Shown one piece after another: positions 22,407 to 34,171 of a DNA stretch of 64,000 nt; within the stretch, counting starts at the first letter, position 1, and every line of letters starts with the position of its first letter. Both the position numbers and the translations under genes were made by a program. The notes under the pieces were generated by a model. It made no database searches. It was not told the origin of the DNA and saw only the letters and a list, made by a program, of their open reading frames with translations. The stretch is from the NCBI RefSeq assembly GCF_004379255.2, contig NC_056032.1, forward strand, positions 32,585,322 to 32,649,321, given 5' to 3'. The DNA is from Salvia splendens (taxonomy: Eukaryota; Streptophyta; Magnoliopsida; Lamiales; Lamiaceae).

Positions 22407-24877
22407 ATGGGTAAAGCTCCTTCAATATTGGGTGCAATTATCTTCTTGTGCTGTTGGATTTCGGTAGCAAATGCAGATTACAAAGCATACCAAGATCCGA
22501 AGCAGCCTGTGATGAAGAGAGTGAAGGACCTGTTGAGCAGGATGACTCTCCAGGAAAAAATAGGCCAAATGACACAAATCGATCGCCTAGCCTCGTAGCA
22601 TCCGCCGATGTTCTCAACAAATACTACATAGGTAAATCAAACCTCTTTACATATCTCCAAACTTAAACATTCTCTGCTAATTCTGTTTCTTCTGACATCT
22701 GAAAATATAAAAAAATATTTAAAAATAAAAAAAGGCAGCGTGCTGAGCGGCGGAGGCAGTGTTCCGTCGCGCAAGGCGTCACCAGAGGCATGGGTGGACA
22801 TGGTGAACGGTTTCCAGAAGGGCTCCCTGTCCACCCGTCTCAAGTTACCCATGCTTTACGGGATTGACGCCGTTCACGGCCACAACAACGTCTACAGAGC
22901 CACCGTTTTCCCTCATAACGTCGCCATTGGAGCTACAAGGTAGTACTACATCCTTTCCAGCAAAGATGTAGATGGATAGTGAATGATGAATATGTGCAGG
23001 GATCCACAACTGGAAGTCAGAGCTACTGGCATTCCTTATGTCTTTGCACCTTGCGTTGCGGTAAATTGATTCAACAATGGAGTACAACATTAGGTGGTCA
23101 TTTGGTTTGCCTTCTTACAGTTAGAGATGAATATAGGTATGCAGAGATCCGAGATGGGGACGATGCTTCGAGAGTTACAGTGAAGATCCAAAGCTAGTTC
23201 AGGCGATGACAGAGATCATACCTGGATTACAAGGAGAGATCCCTTCCAATTCTCCAAAGGCTGTTCCCTTTGTTGCTGGACAGTAAGTATATTACATCAT
23301 TTATTTTTTCTTTTTCCAATTCTTTGCTTCTCATTTATCACACAACTTGTCAGGCAGAAAGTGGTGGCTTGTGCCAAGCACTACGTAGGTGATGGTGGAA
23401 CGACCAGGGGAAGGAACGAGAACAACACGCTGGCGAGCAGGCACGATCTGCTCGGCATTCACATGGCTCCCTACTACAACGCTGTCATCAAAGGAGTCGC
23501 CTCCATCATGGTCTCCTACTCCAGCTGGAACGGCGTCAAGATGCACGCCAACCACGACCTCATCACTGGCTTCCTTAAAAACACACTTCATTTCAGGGTG
23601 AGAAACCAACTTCCAAATCCCTGCACATTGCATACATTACTCAGACGCATTCCTTGCATTGCAGGGATTTGTCATCTCGGACTGGCAAGGAATCGACAGA
23701 ATCACTTCCCCGCCACATCTCAATTACACGTATTCCATCTTGGCTGGAGTTGGCGCTGGAATAGACATGGTTGGTTGGTCATCAAACTTTAAATCATGTT
23801 ATGCAAGTTTACACAATATTCATAAGGTCTTAAATAATCTGCAGATCATGGTTCCTTATGACTACAAAGAATTCATCAGTGGACTTACCTCCTTGGTGAA
23901 AAGGAAATTCATCTCCATGAGCCGGATCGATGACGCTGTGGCAAGGATCATAAGGGTTAAGTTCGCCATGGGTCTGTTTGAACACCCCTTGGCTGATTAC
24001 AGCATGGCCAAGTACCTCGGAAGTCAGGTTTAGTCAAAAACTTCAATTAAATTATGTAGTGATCGGTAAATGTGTTTTTTGTTAAGTGACACTGCAAGAT
24101 TCCAACAGGAACATAGGGAGCTTGCAAGGGAGGCTGTAAGAAAATCCCTTGTCCTTCTCAAGAATGGTGGATCTGCAGATGAGCCATTGATCCCACTTCC
24201 TAAAAAGGCATCGAAGATCCTTGTAGCCGGGACACACGCAGACAACATAGGCTATCAGTGTGGTGGCTGGACGATCGAGTGGCAGGGCCTCTCAGGAAAC
24301 AACATCACAGCCGGTACAGCCCTGCTATCATTCCATCTCATGTTTCATTTCATTCTCTTGTAGAAAAGTCTCACTCTGGTAAACATCAGGCACCACGATC
24401 TTGTCTGCGATCAAGAACACAGTGAACCCCAAAACAAGAGTTGTGTTCCAAGAGAATCCGGATTCTGCATATGTGAAGGCCAACAAGTTCTCCCACGCCA
24501 TTGTTGTAGTGGGAGAACTACCGTATGCAGAAACATTCGGAGACAGCACCAACTTGACACTTCCGGATCCTGGGCCAAGTATCATCACAAATGTGTATGC
24601 CTCGGTGAGATGTGTTGTGGTTCTGGTCACAGGGCGCCCAGTCGTGATTCAGCCTTATCTTGCACAAATCGATGCCCTAGTAGCTGCTTGGCTTCCAGGG
24701 ACGGAGGGCCAAGGTGTTGCAGATGTTCTGTTTGGAGACTATGGTTTCTCCGGCAAGCTCCCTCGTACATGGTTCAAGACTGTCGATCAGCTTCCAATGA
24801 ATGTCGGTGATAGCCATTATGATCCATTGTTTCCCTTTGGGTATGGACTCTCCACACATCCTGCAAAGGCTAAATAA
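22407..24877 (+). pseudogene. GH3 beta-glucosidase-like gene, damaged
   Basis: Nine exons of a plant GH3 glycosidase: 22407-22631, 22735-22939, 23000-23060, 23137-23282, 23354-23597, 23665-23769, 23845-24027, 24109-24313 and 24390-24877. The N-terminal signal peptide ([17 protein letters not shown]) indicates secretion to the wall. The catalytic nucleophile Asp lies in [12 protein letters not shown], the substrate-binding KHYVGDGGT and the VVGELPYAE segment are present, and the C-terminus [12 protein letters not shown] is complete. Two defects are visible. In exon 1 the frame shifts by two bases near 22588, so a TAG ends translation; the correct frame ([13 protein letters not shown]) continues after it. 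In exon 3, about 13 residues that normally follow DPQL are missing, although the frame is kept. Otherwise the exons look well conserved, so the damage is recent or the frameshift is an assembly error. Confidence 0.85.
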
Positions 24878-24920
24878 AACTTGTAATGAGAAGATGTATA
24901 TTTGAGCAAATTTATTGCTC

Positions 24921-24995
24921 AATTGGAACGATACAGAGAAGATTAGCATGGCACCTGCGCAAGGATGACACGCATAAATCCTATGGTGATGAAAT
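24921..24995 (+). pseudogene. U6 snRNA fragment
   Basis: The block AATTGGAACGATACAGAGAA, then GATTAGCATGG, CCTGCGCAAGGATGACACGC and AAATC matches the central and 3' part of plant U6 snRNA with few changes. The 5' stem (GTCCCTTCGGGGACATC) is replaced by unrelated sequence and the 3' end is altered. No upstream sequence element or TATA box at plant U6 spacing is visible. It lies 44 bases after the GH3 stop codon, on the same strand, so it would fall in that gene's 3'UTR. Confidence 0.85.
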
Positions 24996-25201
24996 GGTGA
25001 AATAATAAATAAAAGGTTGCATTGATTTTCTCTTGCAATGTGGAAAAGAAGCACAAGATCAATGGAGATGGAATGATTCAAGACATAATACCACTCAAAA
25101 TTCGAAAGTACAGAGAATTACATCGAATCACACGTAATGACAACAGATATGTAAGAAGTAATACAGATACGATAGTACAGTTCACAAAAGCACACCATTT
25201 T

Positions 25202-26324
25202 CTAAGCAACCTCAACTGTATTTAACTTTTCTTTGTCTTCATCACCAGCTGCATCCTTGGTCGTCGTCTTAGCATAGACAGTTTTCTTATCCTCAGCTTC
25301 CTTTACCAGTCTCATGATGTCCTCTTTTTTCTCAAGAAGACTCTCAATCTTATTGTTGATTTTATCCAGCTTTTTTCGCAGCTTATCAAGGTCCCTCGCG
25401 TTGTACTTCTCTTTGAATCTTTGTTTCTTCTCATCCTTCGTCTGCTTCTTGTCTTTCCCTCTCTTTTTATCCTCAGATACATTGTTGGATATCTCACCAT
25501 TTCCATTTCCTTCTATGTGAACATCCCTTGTGGCGACTTCATCGTCAACCTCATCCGTTTCTTGATCAGATTTCCCTTCTTTTCCTTTGGATTTCTTTTT
25601 CTTACTATCTTCCTTGCCTTTGCCACATTTTTTCTTTTTCTTCTTCGCCTCCGACCCCTTTTCATCTGAAACATCTTCACTCACTTCCCCTTCCGAATCT
25701 TTCTTCGTCTTCTTCTCCTCATCTTTGCCCTTTCCTTTCTTCTTCTCTTTCTTGGATCCATCTCCTTCCAAATCTTTTTCAGCTTCTATGTCCTCCTCCT
25801 TGTGCTTGTTTTTCTTATCCTTCTTCTTCGTCTTCTTCCCATTTTCACCATCTTCCCCCTTGTTTACTTCATTCGATTCTCCTGCATATTTGTCTTTCTT
25901 CTTCAATCCCTTATCCTTCTTTTTCTGTTCAACTTCCTCCTCCTTGTCCTTCTTCTTGTGTTTCTCTTTATCTTTCTTTTTTTCTTTTCCCCTCCTCACC
26001 TTCTTCTACTTCACTTTTCTCTTTCTCCATTTCCTCATTGGATTCTTCTCCAGATTTCTTCTTTTTCTTCTCTGTATCTTTGACATCTTTCTTCTCCTTT
26101 ACAGGATCTCCTTCTACGTCACTCTTCACCTTCTTACTTGCCTTCGATTCATCTTTCTTGTCTTCATGTTTTGGCACCACAGATTTCGCTTCAACTTCAA
26201 CTTCCACTTTAGTCTTTTCTTCTGCTTCACCAGGCTTTTTAATTTTGCTCTCGGCCTTTAATTGAAGCTTTTCCTTCTCCTCTTCGATATGAAAAGTTTC
26301 AGATCCGCCCCCATTATCAACCAA
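25202..26324 (-). CDS. Lys/Glu-rich low-complexity protein
   Basis: Two adjoining minus-strand frames form one coding region: 26324 to about 25980 and about 25999-25202. Together they give roughly 370 residues of Lys, Glu, Asp and Ser, mostly in KKDK- and KKKK-type repeats. The C-terminal 60 residues are different: DLDKLRKKLDKINNKIESLL has a heptad pattern and is a likely coiled coil. The frames meet in a purine-rich tract at about 25985, where either a one-base indel or a splice donor (GGTGAGG) could explain the change. The first frame begins with TTG rather than ATG, so the true start may be in an upstream exon not found here. I do not recognise the family; the composition suggests a nuclear or nucleolar protein, which is inference only. 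Confidence 0.6.
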
Positions 26325-26954
26325 TTAATCTCTTTCTTGTTTATAAAAAAGCACCAAATTCAAAATCATAATCATAAAGATAACTGTAATTACACAACAA
26401 TTATACAAGTGTTCTAAAATGATAGTACTATAACAATATTTATTTCAACTGAAGCGAAGTTATGCAAAGAAAAAGCCAACAAATTATAGATATCATTCCC
26501 TCAAAAATATTATGTTTACACATTGATCAAAAAAATTACCAAGAGAAATGCAAAGAACATGATGCATCATAACAATTGAATATATCTATTAAACAAAAGA
26601 GGAGTATAGGAAGGTATAGATGGCATGAGAAAACAGATATTCCCTACTATTTTATTTCGTTCGAATCCATAAAAAAGTAGGTTTTGTAAGTTGAATCTTC
26701 ACAGCCACTATCAATGAAGGGTTACTGAGATCCTAAACGACATCAATTGTTAAACATCAACACCATCCGATAAATCCCCAAAATATATACAAAAACACCA
26801 AAATTTAAACAAAAATAAACAGGCAAAAAAACAGACTATCCAATCAACACGTACACATTCAATCAAAATTAATATTAAAGGACTGGCAATGGAAAAGCAG
26901 AAAGATTAAAATTAGGGGCAGATTAGTTGCAGAAGAAATGCATGAAAACCATAA
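26325..26954. other. AT-rich region upstream of the Lys/Glu-rich gene
   Basis: Probable promoter or first intron of the minus-strand gene. No exon could be supported. Confidence 0.45.
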
Positions 26955-28875
26955 GGCCATCCACAACGCTGTTCCTATACCGTTCCTATACCGTTCCTTA
27001 AACCACTATTTGAGGACCCCACTGTACTTTTTTACTCCATTCCTTAACTAAGGAACGGAACCTGCAACCCTCCGTTCCTTAACCGTTCCTTAACCGTTCC
27101 TTAAATTACTATTCATTCTATTTCAATTTTTATTTTTATTTCCAACTAAATTAAATTAAATAAACACACTTTATTAAAAAACAAACATACTTTATTAAAA
27201 AACAAACATACTTCATTAAAAAACACACAATATTAAAAAAAATTACAACTTAAACGTGGAAAAATAAAAAAACTACTCCGCCGGCGAATCATCCTCCGGA
27301 GGCGGTCGAGGTTTAGGGGGAGGGGGAAGACCAAGTAGTCCTGCCATATGCACAATTCCGTTCCACCAGGCCGTGTATTGGGCGTACGAGAAGCGGGAAG
27401 TGTCCGCCATTGTGGCGGTTATGTACGCCACCATAAGTGTGTTCGAGCCTCCTTGTGAGCCCGATCCCGAGGCCGACTGGCTTGATTCTCCTCGGCCCTT
27501 CCTCGCTCTAGCCGCTTTCGCCGCCTTCGTCCCTTGCGGACGACGGCGCCCACGGCTAGATCCCTCGTACTCGGCGGCCGTAACCCCAACCTCCTGCGTG
27601 CCACGATCACTGGGCGCATCGGTGTCACCAGACGAGTACTGGCCGCTCGTCGTGTGCTTCGTCCGCTTTGAGGTTGATCCCGAGCTGGAGCGGACACCAC
27701 CGGCCCACCTTTCCTCGTCCTTGACGAGCTGCCAAATATCAACATATTTGAACTGTACACCGGTGTCCTGGTGGAAGGCGCGCATAGCCGCCCTCAGTAT
27801 GTCGGCGCCCGAAGCTCCGCTTTGGTAGTGCGCCGCTTCGGTGGAGTAGATCCCGCAGAATTTTTTGACCTGTAAATCGACTCGGCCAAAGTGAGCACGA
27901 AGCATTGTATATTTGCGCTTCCGGGCCCCTTTCGGCTTAGTCTCGTGGTAGACATCACGGACCTTTTCCCAGAAGCACTTGGCGGCTTGTTGGTTGCCGA
28001 CGATGGGATCATATGAGACGGTGAGCCAGGCGGTGTACACCGCCTTTGTTTCTTCGTTGGTGTAGGGATGCCGGCCCAGATCCTCCGGCTCCTCCTCCTC
28101 ATCCTCCTCGGGTGCCTCAGACGCAGCCCTGTAGCTTCCACCGCCTCGGCCTCCTCCCTGAGTGGGTTCAACGGGGATATCCTCCCGAATCTGGGACAAA
28201 CCCTGGGAAAGCCGCGAGCCGGAGCCTCGAGCGTAGGCATCCACATCGAAAGTGGGTGGTTGGTACCCACCCGGCGTCGCCGACCCCTGCGTGCCCGGCG
28301 TCGATGACCCAGAACCACCAAGTGTGTTGTACATGGTCTCCCAATCGCCGAACGCGTTGAGATCCCACCCTCCGGCGCCGCCACCACCGTAATTGCCGTC
28401 GCCGGACATTTTTTGAAGAGATAGAATATGAAAATTGGAGAGAAATTGATGTTGATGTAGGAAGAATAGATGTGTAGTTGTGTATAAAATGAATGAATTA
28501 GGTGTATTTATAGAATAAGAAAATAAAAATAAAAATTAAAAAAATTAAGAAAAAGTTAAAAAAAACGGTAATGTTACCGTTTAAAAAAAAAAATTTTTTT
28601 TAAAAATTCGATTTTTATAAAAAAAAAAATAATTATTGCGTCATTGCTGACGTGTCCCACTCGCGGGCCGGCGAGTGGGAAGCACGCACGCACGGGGATC
28701 GGCCACGTCGCCCAGGCGCGTGGCGGCTTGTTCCGTGCCGCGTTACGTGCCGTCGGCACCCGGCACGGAATGGGAACGAGACGGGAGCGGAATGCAGCGC
28801 CGCAACGCGTTCCGCGGCGAAACCGTTCCGGCAAAACGGCACGCGGAACGGTTTCGGCACGCGTTGCGGGTGCTC
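26955..28875 (-). mobile_element. Harbinger element carrying only ORF1 (copy 2)
   Basis: The left end is GGCCATCCACAACGCTGTTCC-like (26955 on) and the right end, on the minus strand, is GAGCACCCGCAACGCGTGCC. TAA flanks both ends (26952-26954 and 28876-28878). It is 1.92 kb long. Its only gene is the intact SANT/Myb-like ORF1. The left subterminal region has runs of CCGTTCCTTAA and CCGTTCCTATA repeats. Confidence 0.88.
27273..28409 (-). CDS. Harbinger ORF1, SANT/Myb-like, intact
   Basis: An uninterrupted 378-residue ORF, a normal length for plant Harbinger ORF1. Residues 1-110 are Gly/Ser-rich and then acidic (EEDEEEEPEDLG). A SANT/trihelix-like domain follows at about 115-225: TNEETKAVYTAWLTVSYD, CFWEKVRDVYHETKP and LQVKKFCGIYS. 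The FKYVDIWQLVKDEERW motif, a Ser/Thr-rich linker and the RRPQGTKAAKAARA block come next. The C-terminus is Pro-rich. The layout matches the frameshifted protein at 17229-18235 and the one at 45356-46093. In the family this protein recognises element DNA and assists the DDE transposase, which is absent here. It is frequently mislabelled as a glutathione S-transferase-like protein; no such domain is present. Confidence 0.85.
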   Translation of the reverse strand: MSGDGNYGGGGAGGWDLNAFGDWETMYNTLGGSGSSTPGTQGSATPGGYQPPTFDVDAYARGSGSRLSQGLSQIREDIPVEPTQGGGRGGGSYRAASEAPEEDEEEEPEDLGRHPYTNEETKAVYTAWLTVSYDPIVGNQQAAKCFWEKVRDVYHETKPKGARKRKYTMLRAHFGRVDLQVKKFCGIYSTEAAHYQSGASGADILRAAMRAFHQDTGVQFKYVDIWQLVKDEERWAGGVRSSSGSTSKRTKHTTSGQYSSGDTDAPSDRGTQEVGVTAAEYEGSSRGRRRPQGTKAAKAARARKGRGESSQSASGSGSQGGSNTLMVAYITATMADTSRFSYAQYTAWWNGIVHMAGLLGLPPPPKPRPPPEDDSPAE

Positions 28876-28984
28876 TAACGCTACCTCAGAAAAGTAAAGT
28901 AGCAAGAGTTGAAGAGAATTCCTTCCGAAAAAAGCGTATATACTGAAAGATTTTAAGGCCGTTTTTATAGATGATATTATGAAG

Positions 28985-29204
28985 CTGGAGGGGTCCGTCC
29001 GTGTTAGAAACGCTAACACGGGATGACGACACGGGCATGCGCAGCGGTGGCGTCCGTCGCCACCACCGTCCGCGCCGCTGGCACGGACGCCATCTCCTCT
29101 CTCATACTTTAATTCTCTCTTCTATTTTATTTAACTCACTAAACACAACTTTCTTAAATCTCGTGCCGAAAAGAAACGCCCCAAGTAACGTGGGACGGAG
29201 GGAG
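28985..29204. repeat. Half Stowaway joined to a Harbinger-like end
   Basis: About 29096-29204 is the right half of a Stowaway, ending GGGACGGAGGGAG before TA and containing the minus-strand motif TTTTCGGCACGAGATTT. Its left half is replaced by a GC-rich stretch (about 28995-29095, GCCGCTGGCACGGACG) like the subterminal sequence of the Harbinger elements at 13200 and 16800. Confidence 0.5.
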
Positions 29205-29258
29205 TACAGCCCTATCTTCTTTTGTCAGTCTTATGAAAAGCCATCGTGTTGAATAATA

Positions 29259-29500
29259 CTCGGTCCTTCCCTAAAATATTGTAACAGTTTAACCGGGCCC
29301 GGATTTTAAGAAATGTAATTGAAATAGTTGGTAGGACGTGAGTCCTACTTTTAAAGTATTAATTTTATAATAAAATGCAAGTGAAAATAAGTTAGTGGAA
29401 TGTGGTGTCCCTTACCAAAAATGGTAAAAAGTAAAATGTGATAAATTTTGTGGGACGACGGAAATGGAAAAACGTGATAAAATTTCAGGGACGAATAGAG
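29259..29500. mobile_element. Stowaway-like MITE
   Basis: TA at 29257-29258 and 29501-29502. Ends are CTCGGTCCTTCCCTAAAAT and, on the minus strand, CTCTATTCGTCCCTGAAAT. It is 242 bp with no coding sequence. Confidence 0.75.
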
Positions 29501-29502
29501 TA

Positions 29503-30420
29503 ATATAGATTATATATTGGGTGATTTTGTAAATTTCCTTCTAATCCAACAATAACATTAATGTTCTTCAGAGTTGCACTCCAAAGTAGTTTGTGTTTAA
29601 TTAATAAAATGATGAACTATACAAATGGTTCCTGAATTTTTCTTTTACAACGCCAATAGTTTCTAGAATTTAGAAATATTCTGGTAAATTCATGGACTAA
29701 AGTGTAATTACATTTATGATAATTTTTCAATATTCATCCCAATTTTTTTTTTCAAAAATACCCCATAACATGGAGGATATTTTAAACTTTCTTGAAAATG
29801 AGATATAAGAGTACTAAGTATTTTCTCAGTAGAAAATCTCCTCTAACTTTGGAGAAACATAGTAGAATAATCTGGAGAAGTTGATATTGTTTTCCTAATT
29901 AGCTAGTCGTAATGTGGAAGCTTCAAGAATATTATAAAAGGTACTATTGCAATTCATATTTTTAAATTTTTAATGAGAAATTAGTTTTTGAATTAGAAAC
30001 TAACTAAAATAATAAGGTTTTTAATTCAAAAACTAATAGTAGTTGGGCAAATGTGTACGTAGTGAAGCTGAATATTGTAGTGTAGTTTTGTGTTAATATT
30101 AGTATATACTATCGTGTCTTGTATTTGGTGTTTCGTATATATTTTTCAAATTTAATAAAATCATGTTGTGTTTGTCGATCTTGAAGTATACTACTACTCA
30201 TCCATAATTATCCTCGTTAGCGTGCTCAATTCCATTCTGATCAAGAACGGTGCATAGCTCTTTCTCTCTCGGCTAGAGTGCAGTACATAATACAATGTAG
30301 GAAGAATGCATAGCAAACTTTGCTGTTAGTATGTCTGCATCTACCATATCTTCTTCTAACTTCATTATTCTTTTTCTTCGTATTTATTATTTTGCACGCC
30401 CTCTTTTAATCAATCAATCA
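29503..30420. other. Intergenic, AT-rich
   Basis: Nothing assignable was seen between the two MITEs. Confidence 0.5.
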
Positions 30421-30422
30421 TA

Positions 30423-30650
30423 CTCTCTCCCTGCGTCCCTCTGTAGTTGAGGCGTTTCATTTTAAGCACCCGTTTTGAAAAAAATAATAGTAACAAATAG
30501 TTAAAGTGGAGAAAGAATAATATAGATAAGAGTTTTCTATATATTATTCTCTCTTTTACTTTAATTTCTCTCTACTTTAACTATTTATTATCATTTTTCT
30601 AAAACGAGTGTTGAAAATGTAACGCATCTACTGCAGAGAAACGGAAGGAA
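30423..30650. mobile_element. Stowaway-like palindromic MITE
   Basis: TA flanks it at 30421-30422 and 30651-30652. The ends (CCCTGCGTCCCTCTGTAG; minus strand CCTTCCGTTTCTCTGCAG) are inverted. The interior is itself largely palindromic: AATAGTTAAAGTGGAGA pairs with TCTCTACTTTAACTATT. Confidence 0.75.
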
Positions 30651-30734
30651 TATTATTTTACTATTATGTGTTCAGTTTTAGTGTTTTTAGAGTAAGAAAA
30701 TTTTAATGACATTACATGTGTTTGCTTTGTATGT

Positions 30735-33092
30735 CTATATTTCTGATGACCTTGTACCCCAAACCCTAAAACTTAGAATTCGCATTGGGCTCAGCTCCAC
30801 TAGATGTCGCAGTGGGCCTGAGCTCAACAACCATAAGTCGTGTTTATCAACGAGCCACAACACTTTCTTTTTAATCAAAAATAAAAAAAACAAAGGTATA
30901 ACTCTTAAAGAACTTCGCCGAAGCCATAATTCATACATAACCAAGTAAAAAGCATCATAATCTACGGGAGAATGGTTCCACTGAAATTGTTTCCTTACCT
31001 TTAATACATTGTTTCTTAAAATCAAATACTCCTCCACACTTATTGCATCCAGGATTTTCTTCAGAAGAGGGATGTCTAACGTTGCAACGATCACTGAGAA
31101 GCTTCTCCAGTTGAGTATATCCTGAAATGGGAGATCATAGTGATTGGCAACTATTACAGGGACGCAACCATAGTACAGTGCATCACCGATACGCGCTGTG
31201 TTGACCTCAAATCCTTTTACGTGAAGGCAAAATTTGCTTTGCAGAAGCTCTTCAGAGTAGGACGTGTTGAGGTGGACTGATATTTCTGAATCATTTTGCC
31301 ACACTTGAAGCAGCTTTTCACGCACTGGTGAATTTATCGATCCAGCAAAAAAGGCCAGTCTTGACCTGAAATTATCCGAGATAAGGCTGTGACGATCTCA
31401 AGCATATCAAATAGGCTTTCGATGATATGCAATCAGATCATTTCTCATAGAATTACACTATCTGTTGATGAAATTTCATACCTCCTAATGTCGAAAAGGG
31501 GGCCATAAAACATATACATTCATGAGCTAATTAACTCAAATAGTTCAATGCAAGCAAACGAAAGAACATCACACCTTTCACGTGCAAGATTTGGGGGATC
31601 GCCTTGCCTAGGCCAAATCTGAGGCAGTGATGCATCTTTATGAGCGACATAGGAAAATACATAGTAGCTCGACGAGCACACAATCTGGATAGCATTAAAC
31701 TTCACTGCTTCGGCTTTCTCCATGGCAGCACGGCCAATCAAGTGGCAAGCAACATAGAAATGATCGGCACCCCACTACGGTTCCAATAAGAATACTCATG
31801 ACTAATGTTGAAAACGTAATCTCTGATAAAATCTTGAATCCCATTAATGCCAACACGCGGGTCATGCCTCAACCTTGCAATGGAAAAGGGTAAAAAGAAC
31901 AAATCAGCTTCAGAGGGATCCTCTGTAATAAAATGACTACTCATGAGAACCTTCTTGAAGTAGCTTTCGCTGGCGTAGTTACCGCCAGGCTCAGAATCTA
32001 TGGGCAAGAGCACGTTAGCGAACGGATCATCTTGTCTGTGCGGATAGATATAAATCCTTAAGCTTGTGTTCATCTCCTTGTAGTTTGCAAGGAAGACATC
32101 TCTGTCATGGAATAGCTCTTTGTCATTTCCTATAACCAATCATTCCAATGTAAATGCCATAAGCTTTGGTGAAGTACAAGAATCAACACCATTGAAAGTT
32201 TTAATTTTTTTTTCCATGAATTGCATCAGATTTAGAATGTCGCCTCAAAAACAGGAACACAATCAAATACACGATATGCTGACCATTAAATTCATAAGAA
32301 ATTTAAAAGTTGTTGAAAAAAAGAATATTTCAAGCAAAGATTATACGAAAAATGGAAACTTTTTCCATTTAAATTATACTCAGAGCAGAGGACTAAAATT
32401 GAAGCGAGCAAAATCAAGAACTAAGCAAATATGAGCTCGAAATTGACTATCCCTGAAGCCGTATTTGGAGTCTGAAATTACTCCGATCCTCAGCTTGTGG
32501 AATAGTAAAATCGGGAAATTTAAGAGGAGGGAATTGGGAAAAATTAAGAGAAGCCCTAATTTGAGGGTGGGGGTGAATGTGGTGCAGAATTGGGGTCGCC
32601 GGGGCTATGAACGGCGACCGGAATTGCACCTACACAAATTGAATGACGCGAGGGAGAAGATAGAACATAGGAAGGGAGATTTTGCATTAATTCATCAAAC
32701 ATGCGTTTACAAATGAAGTAGCTCAGCTTATATAGCTGTGATGTAACTAACAAACAATCTAACAACTTGAATTAACTAACTATCACACGCTATGTGTTGA
32801 TTTGGAGCTCACAACATACCATTCTCGTGTGCATGCATTCATGCACACGCTTATTACGTGTAAAAAATCCACCTCAGCGTTTATTAACATCTTCTTAGCT
32901 CATTTCATGTACCAGAATGAAGAAGAGATTAGAAGTGGAGGAGATATAGAGAAGAATAAGAAGAGAGGTGGCGAGAGCCTAGGTTGTGGGCATGTAAAAG
33001 AAGAAGGATTTGATCGGAAGGGGTAGATGGGTTGAGTCGCGGCGGCGCGTGAGGAGGCTGTGGAGTACATAGAGTGAAAACGCGGCCGCCAT
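30735..33092 (-). pseudogene. GT47 exostosin-type glycosyltransferase, broken (gene A)
   Basis: Minus-strand exons: a probable first exon 33092-32914, then 32129-31575 and 31365-30735. Exon 2 carries the exostosin core (LRIYIYPHRQDDPFANVLLP, EPGGNYASESYFKK, EADLFFLPFSIARLRHDPRV). Exon 3 carries the sugar-nucleotide part (SKFCLHVKGFEVNTARIGDA, LYYGCVPVIVANHYDLPF, DYDAFYLVMYELWLRR). Family members are Golgi type II proteins that build cell-wall polysaccharides; the substrate is unknown here. Defects: a one- or two-base deletion near 31774 shifts the frame before ADHFYVACH, and the candidate signal-anchor exon has a TAG at its 38th codon, where a Leu would fit. The phase of exon 1 does not join exon 2 cleanly, so that exon is tentative. 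The normal stop after WLRRSS is also missing. Confidence 0.75.
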
Positions 33093-33459
33093 TGATAGAA
33101 GAGGTGGTGATGCTGATGACTATGCACACAAACTAACTCTGGAATTGGAAGGCGGAGCATTTTTCAAACTTACCAAATGAAGAACATACCAAACAAGGAA
33201 AAGAGCATAGATGGAAAAGATTCAGAATTGACTTTAGTAATTGATCTATGATTGATACACACCAGAATAGATTGTTCACTACCAAATGAGCTTGTATCAC
33301 CCTATAACTAGTGGACGAGTGATTACAATCAATATACAAGAATTACCCAATTCTCTCTATTTCAATATGGTATCACGAATGGATGAGGACTCCGAACAAT
33401 CTCATCATCGTCCATAAACCTTTCCCGACCTTTTGTACCTGCAAAAAAACTAAACCAAT

Positions 33460-34171
33460 ATGTCAGACTCCGAGCATTCCGACACAGAAACATCCAAACC
33501 CAAAATGGAGACAGGCAGCCAAAGTTTGCCCCTGTTCTCCCCAGAACTCGCCACTCAATTTGCGGAATTTTTTAGGCTAAGCTTCGGTTCTATACCAAAC
33601 AAACCAGAACCAGCAGTCAAGACTCAACATCCCCAATCTCTGGGAGAAATCATTGTCCAGTCGAAATCAGACGGGGAAAATTATCCTCTCTAGGCCAACC
33701 TAATGGATCGCGCGATCGGGGGAAAGGGGCTAACGTCTCACATCGATGGAGTGTCCGACCTTCCCCTTTGATCTGACCCATCTTACCAACAGTGGCAGCA
33801 ACGAGATCACACCGTTTTCAACTAGATAATCAACAATATTGAAGCCGATTTGGTGAACGAAGTGTCGCAATACGCGACAAACGAAGGACTTGTGGGAGGG
33901 CCTTGCCGTCACATATGGCAGTGGAACTGATCCATTCCAAGTGTATGATCTGCATCGACAAACAAGTGTTATCAAACATGATGGAATGTCATTAGAGGCA
34001 CTATGGAACAAACTGCAAGGCCAATGGATCTCAATTGACCGACGAGAGCAAAAACCCATGGACGGGGAAGCAGCATCAGCGATTGAGAAATACAACAAGA
34101 TAGTCCAAAAACAGAGGTTATACCAGTTCATCACGGCCTTGGACGACAAATACAGGGCCGTAAAAAGGTGA
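33460..34171 (+). pseudogene. copia gag remnant
   Basis: The N-terminal reading begins at the ATG at 33460 and ends at a TAG at 33691, where the family has Trp. Further Trp-to-stop changes and at least one frame change follow before the block 33890-34171. That block contains the UBN2-type gag features SLEALWNKLQGQWISI and YNKIVQKQRLYQFITALDDKY. It is inactive. Confidence 0.75.

Noticed and set aside
25314..26265. Plus-strand Ser/Phe/Leu-rich frames of up to 245 codons
   Set aside because: They mirror the Lys/Glu-rich minus-strand gene; purine-rich coding makes the other strand open.
27373..28368. Several frames opposite and overlapping the Harbinger ORF1
   Set aside because: They are shadows of the GC-rich ORF at 27273-28409, with no family motifs.
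17229..28409. Glutathione S-transferase T3-like label for the ORF1 proteins
   Set aside because: There is no thioredoxin fold or GST motif; the SANT-like domain, the RRPQG block and the transposon ends show they are Harbinger ORF1.
32447..32765. Minus-strand frames as a middle exon of glycosyltransferase gene A
   Set aside because: No similarity to the family is visible and no splice pair gives a matching phase.
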